Shown here: piece after piece, positions 21,348 to 34,412 of the stretch | How the letters are laid out: every line of letters begins with the position of its first letter | Position numbering within the stretch: the first letter of the stretch is position 1 | Source: Papiliotrema nemorosa | Taxonomy: Eukaryota > Basidiomycota > Tremellomycetes > Tremellales > Rhynchogastremaceae | Assembly: GCA_032158125.1 (NCBI GenBank) | Contig: JASKOT010000030.1 | Coordinates: 62,001 to 126,000 of the forward strand | DNA: 64,000 nt | Direction of reading: 5' to 3' | The notes under the pieces: generated by a model | What the model saw: the letters and a program-made list of their open reading frames with translations, nothing else | Told to the model about the DNA's origin: nothing | The model's database searches: none | Program-made: the position numbers and the translations under genes

Positions 21348-24300
21348 ATGCCTCCACCCAGTAAGGCGGATTTGTGGTCGACAGGAGTGGACGAGACCGT
21401 CGAGGTCAACCAGAGAGCTCTGATAGATAGTAAGAGGGATGCAAGTTTCTGATTTCTAATTAAACAGAGATCCTCGCTAGGTATTCAGGCGAGAACACCA
21501 GTACGTCCGCGTCTTAAGCGCTAAATAATGGCTTACATGACAGTCTTCCGAGAACTATTGCAGAATGCCGATGACGCCGGTGTAAGTGGACTGATGAGCG
21601 GTGTGAGGGCATAAGTTAATCGATAGGCGGAGCATGTCCAGGTCAAATTCTATACAGAAGCGGGTCTTGCAGCTGCCGACAAGGGTGAAGGGCCATCCAG
21701 ACTACCGGACGTCAAGAAGGATCCGGTACGTTGCGAGCCATCAAGACAAGAGTCAGCTGATGGGTTGTAGATACTGCGGTATGTTGTCTGCAATGATGGT
21801 ATACCTTTCCGACCCGAGGACTGGAAACGCCTCAAGAAGATCGCAGAAGGGAACCCAGACGAAGAAAAGATCGGAGCGTGAGCGGTCATCCACGAATCAT
21901 AACTGTTTCGCTCATATCACAGCTTTGGTGTCGGTTTCTACTCGCTGTGGAGTGTCTGCGGTAAGCAGGATCTCGTTCAAAATTCTGATCCGCTGGGCTG
22001 ATCCTCAGACGATCCGTTCGTTGAATCAGGCGACAAATGGATGGGATTCTACTGGAAAGACGGCAAGGATCAGCTTCTCGCCCGGTCGGGCGATCTTCCC
22101 CCCTCAGCTTCTTCATCCACTAATCGGTCCTCTTCCACCGGCAATCCTTGGACCAGCTTTAGTATGTCATTACGAGAACCCACCATACTGGAGGGCCCAT
22201 TGGATCTCGCTCGCTTCTTCATTACAAGTTTGACTTTTATGCGGACAATGAAAAGGGTGGATATGCTGGTAGATGATGTGAAAGTCCTGGAGGTCTCGAA
22301 GAGTGTCAAAGGCAAAGAACGTGTTCATCGCAAAGGGCTACGCAATACGAGCTCGGCAGGTATGATGACTGTGACCGGGGTGGATGCTACAGCAATGATC
22401 ATCACAGCCAAAGTGATGCAGTGGCTAGCAGGTAAAGACTCCAGCGATCATCCGAGCTGACGCCCAGCCACCGGCTTCACTCCTCCGCCATTGGCCGCAC
22501 CGATGGCTAGTTTGGCGAAACCCGCCAAGGCGTTCACGTCCTTTCTCACTTCCTCGTTCTTCAGCCGGTCGACACCGTCACCAGCTCCGACACCACCTCC
22601 TCCACCTCCGCCAGAGGAGGATCCGCTCGAAGTCTCTACGTTGAGCCGCGAGATCCAAATATATCAGGCGGATATCAAAGTCTCGGTCTCGCCTCAATTT
22701 GGGCGAGAACTGGAACGCGCAACCAAGAAACCGCCACCGAAGACGATGCCAGCCAGCCTGGTGTTCTCGAGAGGTGATGAGGAGGTCGCAGGAGCGGCCG
22801 ATGAAGGAATCAAGAAGCGCGACGCTGGAGCGGTGTTTTCTGGCCTCTGCCCTTCGCTTGACGGGGAGCAGTCAGCAAAGGTGTTCATCGGCCAAGCGAC
22901 CTCGCAGACGACTGGTATAGGTGGCCATCTCGCCGCGAGATTCATTCCGACTGTAGAGCGGGAATCAATCGATCTGGTCGACAAGCATGTCTCGCATTGG
23001 AACAAGGAGCTACTGTGGGTGGGAGGGTATCTCAGTCGTCTCATCTACGAGCTGGAGATGCAGGACATCCAGACCTTGTGGTCTACGACTTCGGTCAAAG
23101 ATGTCGAGAGACGGGACAAATTACGTGCTCGTGGTCTTCATGCTGTGCGGTTCTTCTCCTACAGATCGACGACCCCTTCTGCCATGGTTGGCCAGGGAAT
23201 GGAGGCAGCATTCTACACTTGCGGAAGTGACAATAAAACGATGCCAATCATTTCTACAGCTGGCGTTCTGCCCATAAGCCAGGTTCGAATGCCCAACACC
23301 GACATGCAGAAGTTTCTGCCGGATATGCCATCAATGACAGCATCGACGATCGAGGAGGCACCAAGATTCGTGGCGCGGCTACGCGATCAACATCTTTTAC
23401 GAGAGGTCAGCTTGGAAGATGTGATCAAGGAACTTGGCGCGAAGCCGTTGACCGAGACTGAGATGGTGTCCTGTTTGCAATGGTGGCAGAATGTGGCTGT
23501 TATGGAAGGATATACACCCCAGATCCGATCGCGACTTCTCGATGCTGCCGTATTAGTGCAAGACTCCGGTAAGATTGTGCCTCTGTCAACGATCGGTACC
23601 TTCGTCAAGCCACAGAGTTCGTCCATCCCGACTGATATGCCTCTACCTCAGCACACCCTGCCTTATTCGATCACGAAAGACCTCAAAGGCAACAGCATTT
23701 ACACCACCTTTGGCTGGACCGAACTGTCGATCCTGCAGTACATCACATTTCTGATCACTCCTCCTATGTCCGGATCGGCTGGAGCAGACCCGGAGACAGA
23801 TGTACGGTCATCGCCAGCTTTCGCAGAACGGGTCCTGGCGATGTTGGGACGCGCATGGCAGTCTATCAGTGCGAATCAGCAGACCGCTATCGCTCTCGAA
23901 CTCAAAGACGTTCCCTGTATACCTACCAAAGCTGGTTTCAAAACTCCTGGTGAGGCATATTTCGAGAAGAACCTTTTGTTCGACGATCTACCGACAATCT
24001 CCCTGCCCAAGAACACCGCGATCAAAGGAGGCATGGAGAAGATGCTGCTTGCCATTGGTGTCCGGAAAACTGTCAATTTGCAGCTGGTGTTTTCCCGCTT
24101 GATAGGTGGCGGTACATGGACATGTCAGGATCTCATGAAATACCTGGTATCGGTCAAAGACACCTTGACGCCCGACGAACTGGCTCGACTTCGACAAACG
24201 GCTGCCTTCCCGCTCGAAACTGAGACGCCTGAGGGAGAGGCGAAAGCTCCCGCTGTCAGAAGAAAGCCTAATCAGCTATACGAGCCGGTCGAGGCGATGA

Positions 24301-27300
24301 GGGATCTGGGTCTCCCTGTACTAGACTGGGGCGAGGGCAAGTGGAAGTCGACTTCCGATGAGGGTCAGTATAACGTGCATTCTCTGACGGAAGCGCTGAC
24401 AAGTACAGCGCGAATGCTCTTTTCACTGGGCTTGCGGAAGTATCCTCCTATCGACGTGCTTTTGGGCATCGCTGCCGGTCGTCCCCCAAATAACGAGCGA
24501 GCTTTGGGGTACCTGTTGACCAATGTGCATACCCATTATGTGGGTTTCGAGCCTGCCGCCTTTAGTGGCGTTGCCTTCATCCCGGCGATGAAACCAGATG
24601 GCGAAAAGATACTGGCAAAGCCGGGAGAAGTGAGTCTTGCTTTTTCCTCATACAATCAGATCTAATGCGAGGTCTTCACCAATCCTGCTTGCGCCATTCT
24701 CGGTTTCGCAGTCACGCAGAAAGAAGTCATCAACGGCGAGAATGCCGCCAAGCTCCGTGTCCAGTCGGACCCTCCAATGGATAAGCTGGTACAGGCAATG
24801 CTTTCCTCTGCCTCTCACGACCTGATCAGATCGAGAGAAGTCTTCGAAGTAAGCCAGTTTGTCAATGATTCCAGCTCGTACGTGCTGATTGTGCAAGTAT
24901 TTGGCGACACAGCTTGGTCGTGCCGTGGCAGGATCCCTTGAGCGATTATCATCCGCTGCGTTCATCCCTATCAAAACCGAAAAGAGTACCCGACTGGCGA
25001 AACCCTCAGAGGTGTACTTCACACCTCGGAGCGCGGATGAGAGCCCATTCAAGTCTGCGTTCACCTTCGTGGATTTCGGTGACAAGGCCAACGTCTTTCT
25101 TCGGATCTGCGGCGTCAGATCTGAACCATCTGTGAAAGGTATGCTCGCCTTGTTACCCTCAGCTTAATCTAGATATCGCATTCTTGCTTTTACGCGATCC
25201 CGAAAGGATGCTACGTGAAGCCGGATCCTCGGATAGGTATGCGTGTCAACCTCATCGTCCTGTACGGAATCTGACCCAGAAGATATTTGGAACAGCTGCG
25301 TCTGCTGGCTGCAAACTGGACCACATTCGACTATTCGACCCGAAATTCGATGAAATCAGCGCCTTTCTTGCTGGCGTCGCAGCTTGTTCCGCGGAAGAAG
25401 GCAAAGAAATTGATAGGATCCTGGGGCGGATCAGAAGATGAGTATGACCGCGAGTGGGTCCTAGCCAAGGCAAACGAGGTGTGTGTCAGTTCGATAAGTG
25501 ATGCGTGTCGGCTAACAGCAGATTACGGTGGTCGATCATATCACGATGCTGCAGTACTTTGGCCAACATGTTCTGGCGGCACCCGAGGTGTGTAGAATCA
25601 TGAGCCAACTGTGTATGCTGAGCGATAGGAACAATTATTGGAGACCTTTTACGAGCACCTGGGTGCTAAATCCTTGAGCTCGCTAATCAAAACTGAATAC
25701 ATCCCTCATCACCCTTCTCCCACGCCTTCACCCCAATCTGTGGCTTTGCGTAAACACGTTCTGGAGCGATTGACCATTTTCCTCGCCGAGGCAAGACGAA
25801 AATCATCGGTCTATAATGCCGAGTGGTTGAACAAAGAGAATAACTTTGTCATACAGGAAGTAAGGGATCTCAAAGTCCGATATACGTATAGGAACGGAAG
25901 AAATGAGTACTCACATCATGAGGCAAGCCCATCATAATATTACTCTTTTCAGATATTCATCGCTGATGATTAGACACTCTACGCCACAGCAGGAAAGAAT
26001 GCCAAGACTGGTGCTGTGGTTCTGACCGTCTCATTAACTGCTCAGCCCGACGATTATGAGTAAGCCGCCCTATGAGTAGCCAGGGTCTCGGTAAAACTCA
26101 TGCTCCAGTATCGCCTCAGCTCTTTGCGGTGTGCTTCTCAGATCGAACAAAGCAGACGAAGCCTTGCTTCTATATTCGTAAGTCTGCTCCAAGAAGAGAT
26201 CCCCGTCTGACAAAACAGCATTCTCTCGACCCCGCTCATGGCCTTGAAGAAGCGTGGATTCAACGTTGATCGAATTCTCAACCAACAAAGGGAGGAAAGG
26301 TTGCGAATCCAGGCCGAAGCAGTCAGAGAACGAGAATCTCAAGCCAAAGCTGGTCGCTCAGGAGACGTGGACGACCTCTCGGAAGAAAGCGATGGGACTG
26401 CTGCCGATACCACCACGACACTTGCCAATACTAGCGCAAGCAGTCAAAGCTCCTCGTTGACCAAGAAGAAGGGTCTCATGGAGAAGTTCAGGCGGCTCAG
26501 CATTGGATCAGAAAAGTCAAACAACAATGTGGATCGTATGCCCTCAATGCCGGGTGGATTCAGTGGTTTCAACAAGAGCCCTAGCAAAATCGGGAATGCT
26601 TTATCTGGGTTTGGTGGCTTCGGCGGTGCGGGTCTCGGGGCCAGCGGCATCACTGCAGGAGGCGGACAGGCTACTCAGACCACTAAGAGGGTGAGTTTTT
26701 TTCTTGATCCGGGCTGGCTGAGCTGACAAGCAGCCGACCAGTCAGAAGCACATACGTAGGCAGCCACTCTCTACCGATTGCTTTCAGCTGATCTTGCAGG
26801 AGAAACAGTTCAGAAGGCTGTAGATGCTTCCCGTCCGGAAACGGCGACTCAAATCTCGGATAGTCGGCATGCCGTACAGGACGTCTCGGAGAGTCAGAAT
26901 GACTACTGCGATTTGAGCGCACAGGCCGACCTGATCTTGGGTGAGTCACGTCAGCTTGTGTAATGCGTATTGTGCTCATTGTTCCAGCTGACGACATGCG
27001 TTATGGGTTCAAACTTTGGGTCCCAAGGAGTAAGTCCGCCTGACATACTTTCCGTCGGGCTAATGACAGACACCGACAACGTGCAATCATTCTTGTCTGA
27101 CAAGACGGCCGTCTCGGAGCGATTTGCGAACGAAGTCCTGCGACCCTTGGGAGTCGTGTTCAAGGTGCGCCTGAAGATTGGCGTCGGCCGGATGAGATCT
27201 GATGATGCAGCTCTCACCGCAGGTTCTCAATATCTTCTGGGACAACGAGGGTCCCTTGATTGCCTTCAATCGCGGTGGAGCAATTTTCTGTAATGCGTGA

Positions 27301-27629
27301 GTCTCGCCAGACACCACTTGTCACAGCATGACTGACAATTCAGCCGATATTACACAGCATGGCGTGAGCTGCTTGAAGTTCGCTTGTTTGACTTTAGCTA
27401 ACGTGTAGATGATGTCGCTGTTCAAGGCGGAAACAAGAATGACGCTTTCATCTCTTGGTACTTTAGCATAGCACACGGTCAGTCTGCCTCTCGTGTGATT
27501 AGGTCTTGGCTGATGTGAGCAGAACTAGCGCATAATCTCGAGTCGGCGCATAATTCCGCACACGAATTCTACTTTTCCAGCATCGCCGAGGAGTTTTTGG
27601 TACCCTTCAGTCGACTTCTCCAAGTGTAA
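21348..27629 (+). CDS. Giant Hsp90/sacsin-type ATPase of the DUF3684 class with C-terminal HExxH motif
   Basis: A protein of about 1,750 aa from many exons. The N-terminal domain has the Bergerat (GHKL) ATP-binding motifs: VFRELLQNADDAG (N box), VVCNDGIPFRPEDW (G1) and FGVGFYSLW (G2), as in Hsp90 and sacsin. A very long exon (22470-24630) encodes the central region, including TSFLTSSFFSRSTP, a Pro-rich run and LCPSLDGEQSAKVFIGQATSQTTGIGGHLAARFIP; this arrangement is that of fungal DUF3684 proteins. Near the C-terminus is a Ser/Lys-rich linker (KKKGLMEKFRRLSIGS). A metalloprotease-like end follows: FISWYFSIAHELAHN, then SAHNSAHEFYFSS. The HELAH motif is split by an intron within its Glu codon (27477/27523). 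The roles of the family are not known to me; an ATP-dependent chaperone or protease is inferred. Confidence 0.85.
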
Positions 27630-27916
27630 AACACCTTGAAGTGTGCCTCAGTAGCCTACCGGGCAGATACTCGCCCAAGAGGGTATTGTAGCTGTAGATC
27701 CGTCCATGCAATGCATTTGGTGTCACGTAACTGAAGCGAAGATTTGTAACGGATCTCGGGTGTTGGCAGTACAAGAGAGATGTATGTGGGTTTTACAAAT
27801 ATTATACAGCACCTTAGTCTGTGCGATTTTCTCGCCTGTGCACTCGGTGCTCGCGCGTCGACTTCATGCGCGCTCATTGACTCGTCGTATCTATCGGAAA
27901 CCCAATTTCTGCCACG

Positions 27917-30900
27917 TCAGCATAAAAGCACCCAGAGCATCAAGATATGCTCACTTTGGAAGATCAACCCCAGACTCTTCAACGAGACTGGCTTGACCAG
28001 ATACCCATCTACACCACTTCCGAATGCTTCTCGTTTATCGTCGGCCGTAGCCAATCCCGTCAAGGCGAAAATCTTCGCTCGAGCTTGGACAATCTTTGGA
28101 GGAGGGATTTTGACTGGTGTACCGGGTGCCGGGACTACCGGTACGTCGGCAGAGTTCTTGCGTGCTGCTTCAATTCGACGAATGGCACGGGTCGCCTCAT
28201 GTCCGTTCATCACGGGCATCGAGATGTCCATCAGAATCAGGCTACCCATCAGCGAGAGGTCAATCCATGGCTCATGGCGACTCACTCCCAGTAGTTTGGA
28301 GGGGTATTTTCAAACATCTCGACTCCTGCTTGACCATTGACAGCTTCGGAAAACTCCATGCCCTGCTACATCAGCTGCCTTCCGCAGAACAGAGCCCGTC
28401 TACCCACCCGTTTCTTCAAGAAAGCGCCCAAGACCCGTCGGTTGATGACGTTGTCCTCGACGACCAACACCCTAGGCACTCGCTCTCTTTTGGCTCCCTC
28501 GACCATGACCGCCGCCGACTTCAGCATCACCCCTCCGTCGGCCAGAGATATCGTGGAAATGGTCGAAGTAGGTGATCCGGGTTGAGGGCTGCCATTCGAG
28601 CTCGAGTTTTCATCCGCGCTTGGCGCTTGTCTGCCCACCACACCTGGACCGTGGTGATACGTCATTCCTCTGGGGGCCATGGGAGGACGTTTTTGTTGAG
28701 CCTCGTTCTCCTCTGATCGGCGTCGCATCAACGGAGCTCGTGGATCCGACTTTTCAAACTTCTTGTGCGACAACTCGCTGACAGTGGAATTCGACTCTAC
28801 GCTCTGACCGGACGAGCCTCGAGAGATGGAAGGCCGTTCAAAATCTTCAGTCGCGGTGGGCGTGGTAGGGTCTCGAACCGCATCTCGGTCTTCGAGATGT
28901 TGCACCGCAAGTGAGAGGACAGACCGTAGACCTGAAGGCGCAATAGGTTTGAACATGATTTGACATGATCCTCCCGCTTTCTTCATCCCTTCCTTGATGA
29001 TCGCGACACGATTGTTACGACCCGAGGTGAGGAATATAATGGGTCGTCCTGAGCGGTAAACCTCTTCAAGGACAGCATCATCTTCGTTGATGACCACAAT
29101 GTCCCCATTTCCGTTACTGTCGAGCTCAAATTGCCACGCTGCGGCATATGAGCTGAGAACCTCCAAGCTGAGCATGTGACCTCGGTGCTCATGGTGGAAA
29201 CCAAGGAGCGATACCGAATAACCGCGACCCGGTGTGGAACTAAGCGAGATTACAGAAGAGGAGGATGACACTGAGTCATCCTCGTCATCGATCGTTTCGA
29301 CTTCGAATGAGACTCGAATCTCCGTACCCATTCCTTCGGAGGACCAAACGTCGACCTTGCCGTTCACACTGTCGGATCGGACTATGCTGTTGACAATCGC
29401 GAGGCCCAAACCTGTACCGGTTTGAAGCGGATTCTCCTGAGAGAATGGATGGAAGAGTTGCTCCTTTAGAAAGTCCTTGCCGATTCCTTTACCAGTGTCG
29501 ATGACAGCCATCTCTACAGGAATTCTCCTCGATCCAGGAGGATGAGGAAGCTCGCGCAATGTGATTTGAACATAACCGTCCTGTGGGTTAGCCGATCTCG
29601 CCCGTACATGATTCAACCACGAACCTGTGTGAATTTGAGCGAGTTACCGACCAAGTTCATCAGTACACGGCGCAAACCACCGCGTTCACATCGGACATTC
29701 CAGCCCTGATTGTCAGCTCTCGCACAAAGTGCCCATTCAAGCCTACCTTCTCCCGTTGAGCGATATCAATGACAGTTTCCACATGAGCTAATTTCGCTCC
29801 AACACTTGCTCTTTGTTGTTTGGGGACCATCCCAGCAGGAGCGGGCGGAGCGTAAAAGCTGCCGATATCTGAATCGCCGTGGAAAAGTCTAGCCCTTTGT
29901 CCGATCCAACAACCTTCCACAGTCGATTCGACCAGACTAGCCAAGTTGACTTTGCCTAGTCTCATTGTCGACGCCGCCGAAGAGTTCTGCGTAGATCCAC
30001 TGAGCTTAGTAAAGTCCAAGACGTGGTTGACAGTCTCAATGAGAGAGTTGCCGCATGTCTGTACAGTCTTGAGGAATGAAATCTGGTTGGCGTCAAGCTC
30101 TGTATCGCTGAGAAGTTCTGCCGCTGCGAGGATACCGTGCAAAGGCGTCCGCAGTTCATGAGAAACAGACGAAATGAGGATACTCTTCGTCTTGTCGGCC
30201 AGAACCATCCGTCGTCGCAGGACCGCCGACAGAATGATTACCCCAATAGCACGCAGGAATTGCAGCTCATATCCCTCGAGGTATTGTTTCGCTTTGTTGC
30301 AAGTGTAGGCGCATATCATGGCGAATGGCTGTTGATCAACACCATATACAGGTACAACCATGCCATATCGTAACGATGAAGGGAACATGTATCGAATCCA
30401 AGAGGGCGCGACGTTCTCGAAGATCCGGCCATCTCGGTTATCGCGCAAAAATGTGGAAAGCTTTTCGTGTTCCAGAGGTGTCAGCGGTCTCGTGGGTATC
30501 TTGTTGGGCGTCGTTGCCAACACCGGGAAAGGATTGACGGCGCCATACGTCTCGCTCCTTTCCAGGACCGGCGATTGTATCTCGGCAATGTACGGGTCGG
30601 CTCGGAAGACTGCTTGTTTGCCGTGCGGAGTTTCAACTTCGGTCATTTCGAATTGTCCAATATCAAGGATGAAACATCCGTCCAAATCAAGCGTCGAACA
30701 CACTAATGAAGCCGCGCGAGAGTATACTTGATCCATCCTGGCTGCTGCCTCGGCGTTCGACGACGAACTGGCGTCCATCTCCAGACACTCTCGCGTGAAT
30801 TTCTCCATGGAATTTTGGATTTTGTCCCGGACGCGAAGCTGTAGTTTGTCTCGCCAAAGCTCCATTTCTCGCATTGTAACCGCTGCGAACTCCTTGAGGA

Positions 30901-33182
30901 TGAGCCGGGACCTAGGCGGGAACTCGTCTCGCGGTTTGTCGTCGATGATACACAGACTTCCGACGTTATGACCGTCACTCGTACGAAGAGGGGCACCAGC
31001 GTAAAATCGAATATGCGGCGGTCCCTGGACTTGAGGGTTGTTTGCGAATCGCCAGTCTTGCAAAGTGTCAAGCACAATGAACGGCTCATCAGATCTGGCA
31101 TCAGCTGAGAGTTCCGCGAAAAGCGACTCACTTGGAAAGGATCGTATGACTGCAAAAGCTGGATATGCGTTTCGCCTCGTCCGCTCCAAGACCTGTTTGT
31201 GATTTGTGCCATTGTATATCCGCATCCGTCAAGGAGATCAGAACGATTTTCGTATTAAACACGAGTTTCGTCATGTGCGCGATTCGATCAAAATTGATAT
31301 CCCTTGCTGTGTGCAAAATGCCAAACCGATATAAAGCTTTACGGCGTTCTAGCTCGTTGGGCGGTACAGGAGCAGCTAGCCAGCCAACTTTGTCGAATAT
31401 TTCGCCGACGTCGGTTGGGAATGCCAAAGAGGGCAATGCAAATTCCGGAGTCTCGTTCTTGGCGGGCGAGGGTGTTCTGGCTTTGGGTGCGGCGGGCGTG
31501 CCACGTTCCGTGGCTGTTTGAGACGACGAGCTGTGCGAATTTGAACTTTGATGACGGGAATAATGAGGTGCCGACATGGATCCAAAATAGTCGTAAGATT
31601 GTTCGGCCTCGGCGACCTTTTCGAGGGGCGCAGTGGCAGCTGGTATCTTGCCGGGAACAATTCCTCCTAGGAAGGCAGCCGATGGTGAGGTTTTTGCTGG
31701 ATCGATAACTCTGCCTTTTCCTTTGTGTGAGGTTTCGTTTGGCGTGCCGACTGGACTCGCTTGAATGGTCGGCAGGAAAGGTTGATGCGACTGGTGCGTA
31801 GTGACAGCGCTCGACATGCTCCGACTGAGTGATATTCGACCGACACCCGGATCCGAGGTGGGAGTTTGGTTCTTACCGTTGTCATGCGAGACCACCGAGG
31901 CCATGGGATCCAGCAACTCTCGTTCTGGGCTAGGCATTCCGAGTGGAGCAAAATCGGATTCCCGCAGAGACGAAGAAGCCATTCGCACTGTTGCAGCAGC
32001 CAAAGAATATGACGGCAGAGCCAGCTTGTCCGGTCTCAAGAACGCAGAAGAAGGGTTCGCTGGGAGATTCTCTAACTCCAAAGCTTTCATTCTGGCCGGA
32101 AGCGCAGCCGCGGCCGCGGTAGCATTAACTTGTGTGACTGGAATATTCTTGTCTTCGGATACCGACGGTGCCGAGCTAGCATGCGTAGATATGGTGTGAT
32201 TCGAGCTCCCAGACGTCGAGCCGATTGTGTCATGCGATGAGGCACTGGTGACAGTCTCGGCTCTTCTCTGAGCGATTGACATTGGCGCGTACCTGCGTCC
32301 AGGCGACGAGCGCGTTGAATGGGGCTCTACAGGGGACGTCATGGCTTGAGGCGGATTGGGTATCTTATTCGGGTTGAAGAGACCATGAGCGTACGACTTT
32401 GCGAATGTGCCCCAGGATATTTGCTCGATAGGAGAGTTTTGTCCAGGACCAGGTTGTGACTGTTCAGCCGCCGGTGTCGAGGGTTCCGCTGTCGTTGCCA
32501 ATGATCCTGAATATCCCAAAAGCCTCGAAGCGGGCGTGTTGGGAGATCCAGCAAGCTCCATGTTCATGGTAGCCTGTGCTCCTCCATCGCCTCCAGGCAA
32601 TAATGCCAAGCAGGCATCTCCACCTGAAGCCAACTCTGGCAAATCATCTGTGGAACTCAATTCCGCCCGTTGATATTCCTCCATTCGATTTGGTTCCTCT
32701 GTTTCTGGACTGAAAGCTCCGACAACGATTGGACTTGCTGTGGAGGAATTCGGTCCTGAGGGTGGAGCCGTATTTGGTCTAGTCCTGCGCCCTGAAGATC
32801 CTCTTCTAAGTCCTCTTACTCCTGACGGTCCAGCCAAGGTCTCATCCCCTGTTCCTGCCCCCAGTAAGGCCGATTTAGGAGGGACGCCGGACGGCTTGTT
32901 CCTTTCCATGACGGTGGGCTCCAGAGGGATGGAAATGGATCGAGGCGATTTGTTGGGTGCTGCAGCTCCATTGCGACTTGCACTGGCCGACAAGGTGATA
33001 TGGTGAGATGACGGATCCGTGTGGAGATGGTGCAGAAATGCAGCTGATGAATGGACGACGGCGAGAGGTTGAGTCGGGGTCGGATCTGAAGGTTCAGCGG
33101 TGGAGGATGAAGAAGGAATGTCGGTAGAAGAAGGCATGGTTGGGGAAGAGGTGGCTTTGCCGTCGCCCTCGGATTCGTTCAT
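27917..33182 (-). CDS. Hybrid histidine kinase with two GAF domains, HisKA, HATPase and receiver
   Basis: About 1,650 aa. Residues 1-560 are Ser/Pro/Thr-rich and disordered. A GAF domain follows (RFGILHTARDINFDRIAHMT, HKSQTGLGADEAKRISSFCSH, SDEPFIVLDTLQDWRF, FYAGAPL-VGSLCIID), then a second GAF-like region (AASLVCSTLDLDGCFILDIG). The HisKA H-box is SILISSVSHELRTPLHGIL, with the phospho-accepting His at 30160-30158. The catalytic domain has NLVGNSLKF, VIDTGKGIGKDF and TGTGLGLAIV. A degenerate receiver-like stretch comes next. The C-terminal receiver has VLVVEDNVINRR, LILMDISMPVMNG (acceptor Asp) and VDGYLVKPVSL. The protein would pass phosphate to an HPt partner. No membrane segment is seen, so it is probably cytosolic. 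Introns at 31129, 29745, 29620, 28400 and 28280 restore the frame. I do not assign a TCO number. Confidence 0.9.
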
Positions 33183-33772
33183 GGCCAGAGGTTATGAGCC
33201 AGGTCCGGACGAGAGGCGTATGATGGTTCAGTCAAAGTACATATGAGCCATACAGATCCTGGTGAGAGCGTTAAAGATGTCGATTGCCCGCAGAGGCCGA
33301 GGGCGGCTCGAAAGGATTGAGATTGGTGGTAGCCGAGTCCAGACTTCTGTCTCTCGTTTGAGTCGATGTGGGAGAGAGAGCCGGTTGATTGGACTGTGAT
33401 ATTGCGACTGTATATGCTCGGTGAAGTGTACTGGCAGGCCGCAGAACGATTGTATGGTACGCCTTTGTGAGGGTGGATGAGAGTCGGGAAAGGAAGGTGG
33501 GGAGCGAAGAGGCAATTCACAGCTGTTGCTTTCGCGAAGTTGGCTCTGTGATGAAATGAGATTCACCTTTCGAGGTTCACTATCACTGCGAGCCGTTGAG
33601 CGTCTGTGATTGCTCGGGTCGAGGTATGTATGGATCAGTATCACGACGCTCGAATGAATTTCTTCATGCATGAGATCCCCTCATTCTTACGAGCCTATGC
33701 AGGGACAGCTCGCAGAAACTCTGCTCCACTCGCCGAGCAGGGAAAGATGGGGGAATAAAGGTCCCATTCCAT

Positions 33773-33835
33773 TTTGTAATGCCCGCCCTTGCCGATTTGT
33801 AATGGGGAATAGAAAGTTCACGTCATGTTTGTAAT
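33773..33835. repeat. Three spaced copies of TTTGTAAT
   Basis: The octamer occurs at 33773-33780, 33796-33803 and 33828-33835. The spacing is irregular (23 and 32 bases between starts), so it is not a tandem array. It could be a binding site for a regulator of the divergent or downstream kinase gene, or chance. Function is inferred only. Confidence 0.3.
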
Positions 33836-34139
33836 CCCGCACACGGTTCAGGGTCCAGCCCCCGACCCTGTCGATCCCCTGCCGTTCTTGGTGGCGCTCA
33901 ATCTGCAATCACCGGGTCTCTGACGGTCGGGACCAACCACGACTACCATTCCAGTCATTCCAGTCTCCTCGCAATTGGATGATTCCCGTAGAACGACCAA
34001 CGACACGCGTTCTTGTCTCGTCAAACATTTGAGAACGAGTCGAGCATCAACATTCCGAACAGAAGCTGACCAACGGCGAAGAACAAGTCTACGTCATCCC
34101 GTAGTGCTTATTTTTGCCTTTCAGAGATCCCCCTTCGCC

Positions 34140-34412
34140 ATGACTCAGGCTCGCCCTTCAGCCTTGAACTCTTCCAAGTCCGACGAGCTTACGGGGTACA
34201 TGGCAACATGCAAACTCTCCCTGAACAGCCGCACTTGACTGCACTGCAGCTCCGACCAGTCTTTCGGACTATTTGTATATAGCCCTGATGGTAGACACCA
34301 TTCGGAGGTATTTCGCACATCGTTATCTGGCTGATGCCAACGTCACTCTGATATGACTCAGCAATACCACTCAGGAACGGGAGGTATCGGTCTCATGGGC
34401 AGCGAGATCTGA
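34140..34412 (+). CDS. Possible small three-exon gene (about 54 aa), unconfirmed
   Basis: ATG at 34140 in a TCGCCATGA context, preceded by an intron-end-like TTTTTGCCTTTCAG. Candidate exons 34140-34195, 34250-34307 and 34362-34412 keep the frame. The introns are GTACAT...TGCAG and GTATTT...CTCAG, each with a CTGAT/TTGAC branch-like site. The product would be polar, starting MTQARPSALNSSKSDELTG and ending GTGGIGLMGSEI. A rival splice (donor 34319, acceptor 34374) opens a longer frame ending GLDHPQSSSPGPK at 34537. No family resemblance was found. The reading might be chance, since small ORFs joined freely are easy to build. Confidence 0.25.

Noticed and set aside
22070..22315. Antisense open frames inside the DUF3684 gene
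   Set aside because: They mirror GC-rich codons of the coding strand. The plus strand carries the recognisable protein.
33975..34238. 87-codon frame from 33975
   Set aside because: No ATG-context support or resemblance; its end overlaps the candidate mini-gene only because both share the frame from 34140.
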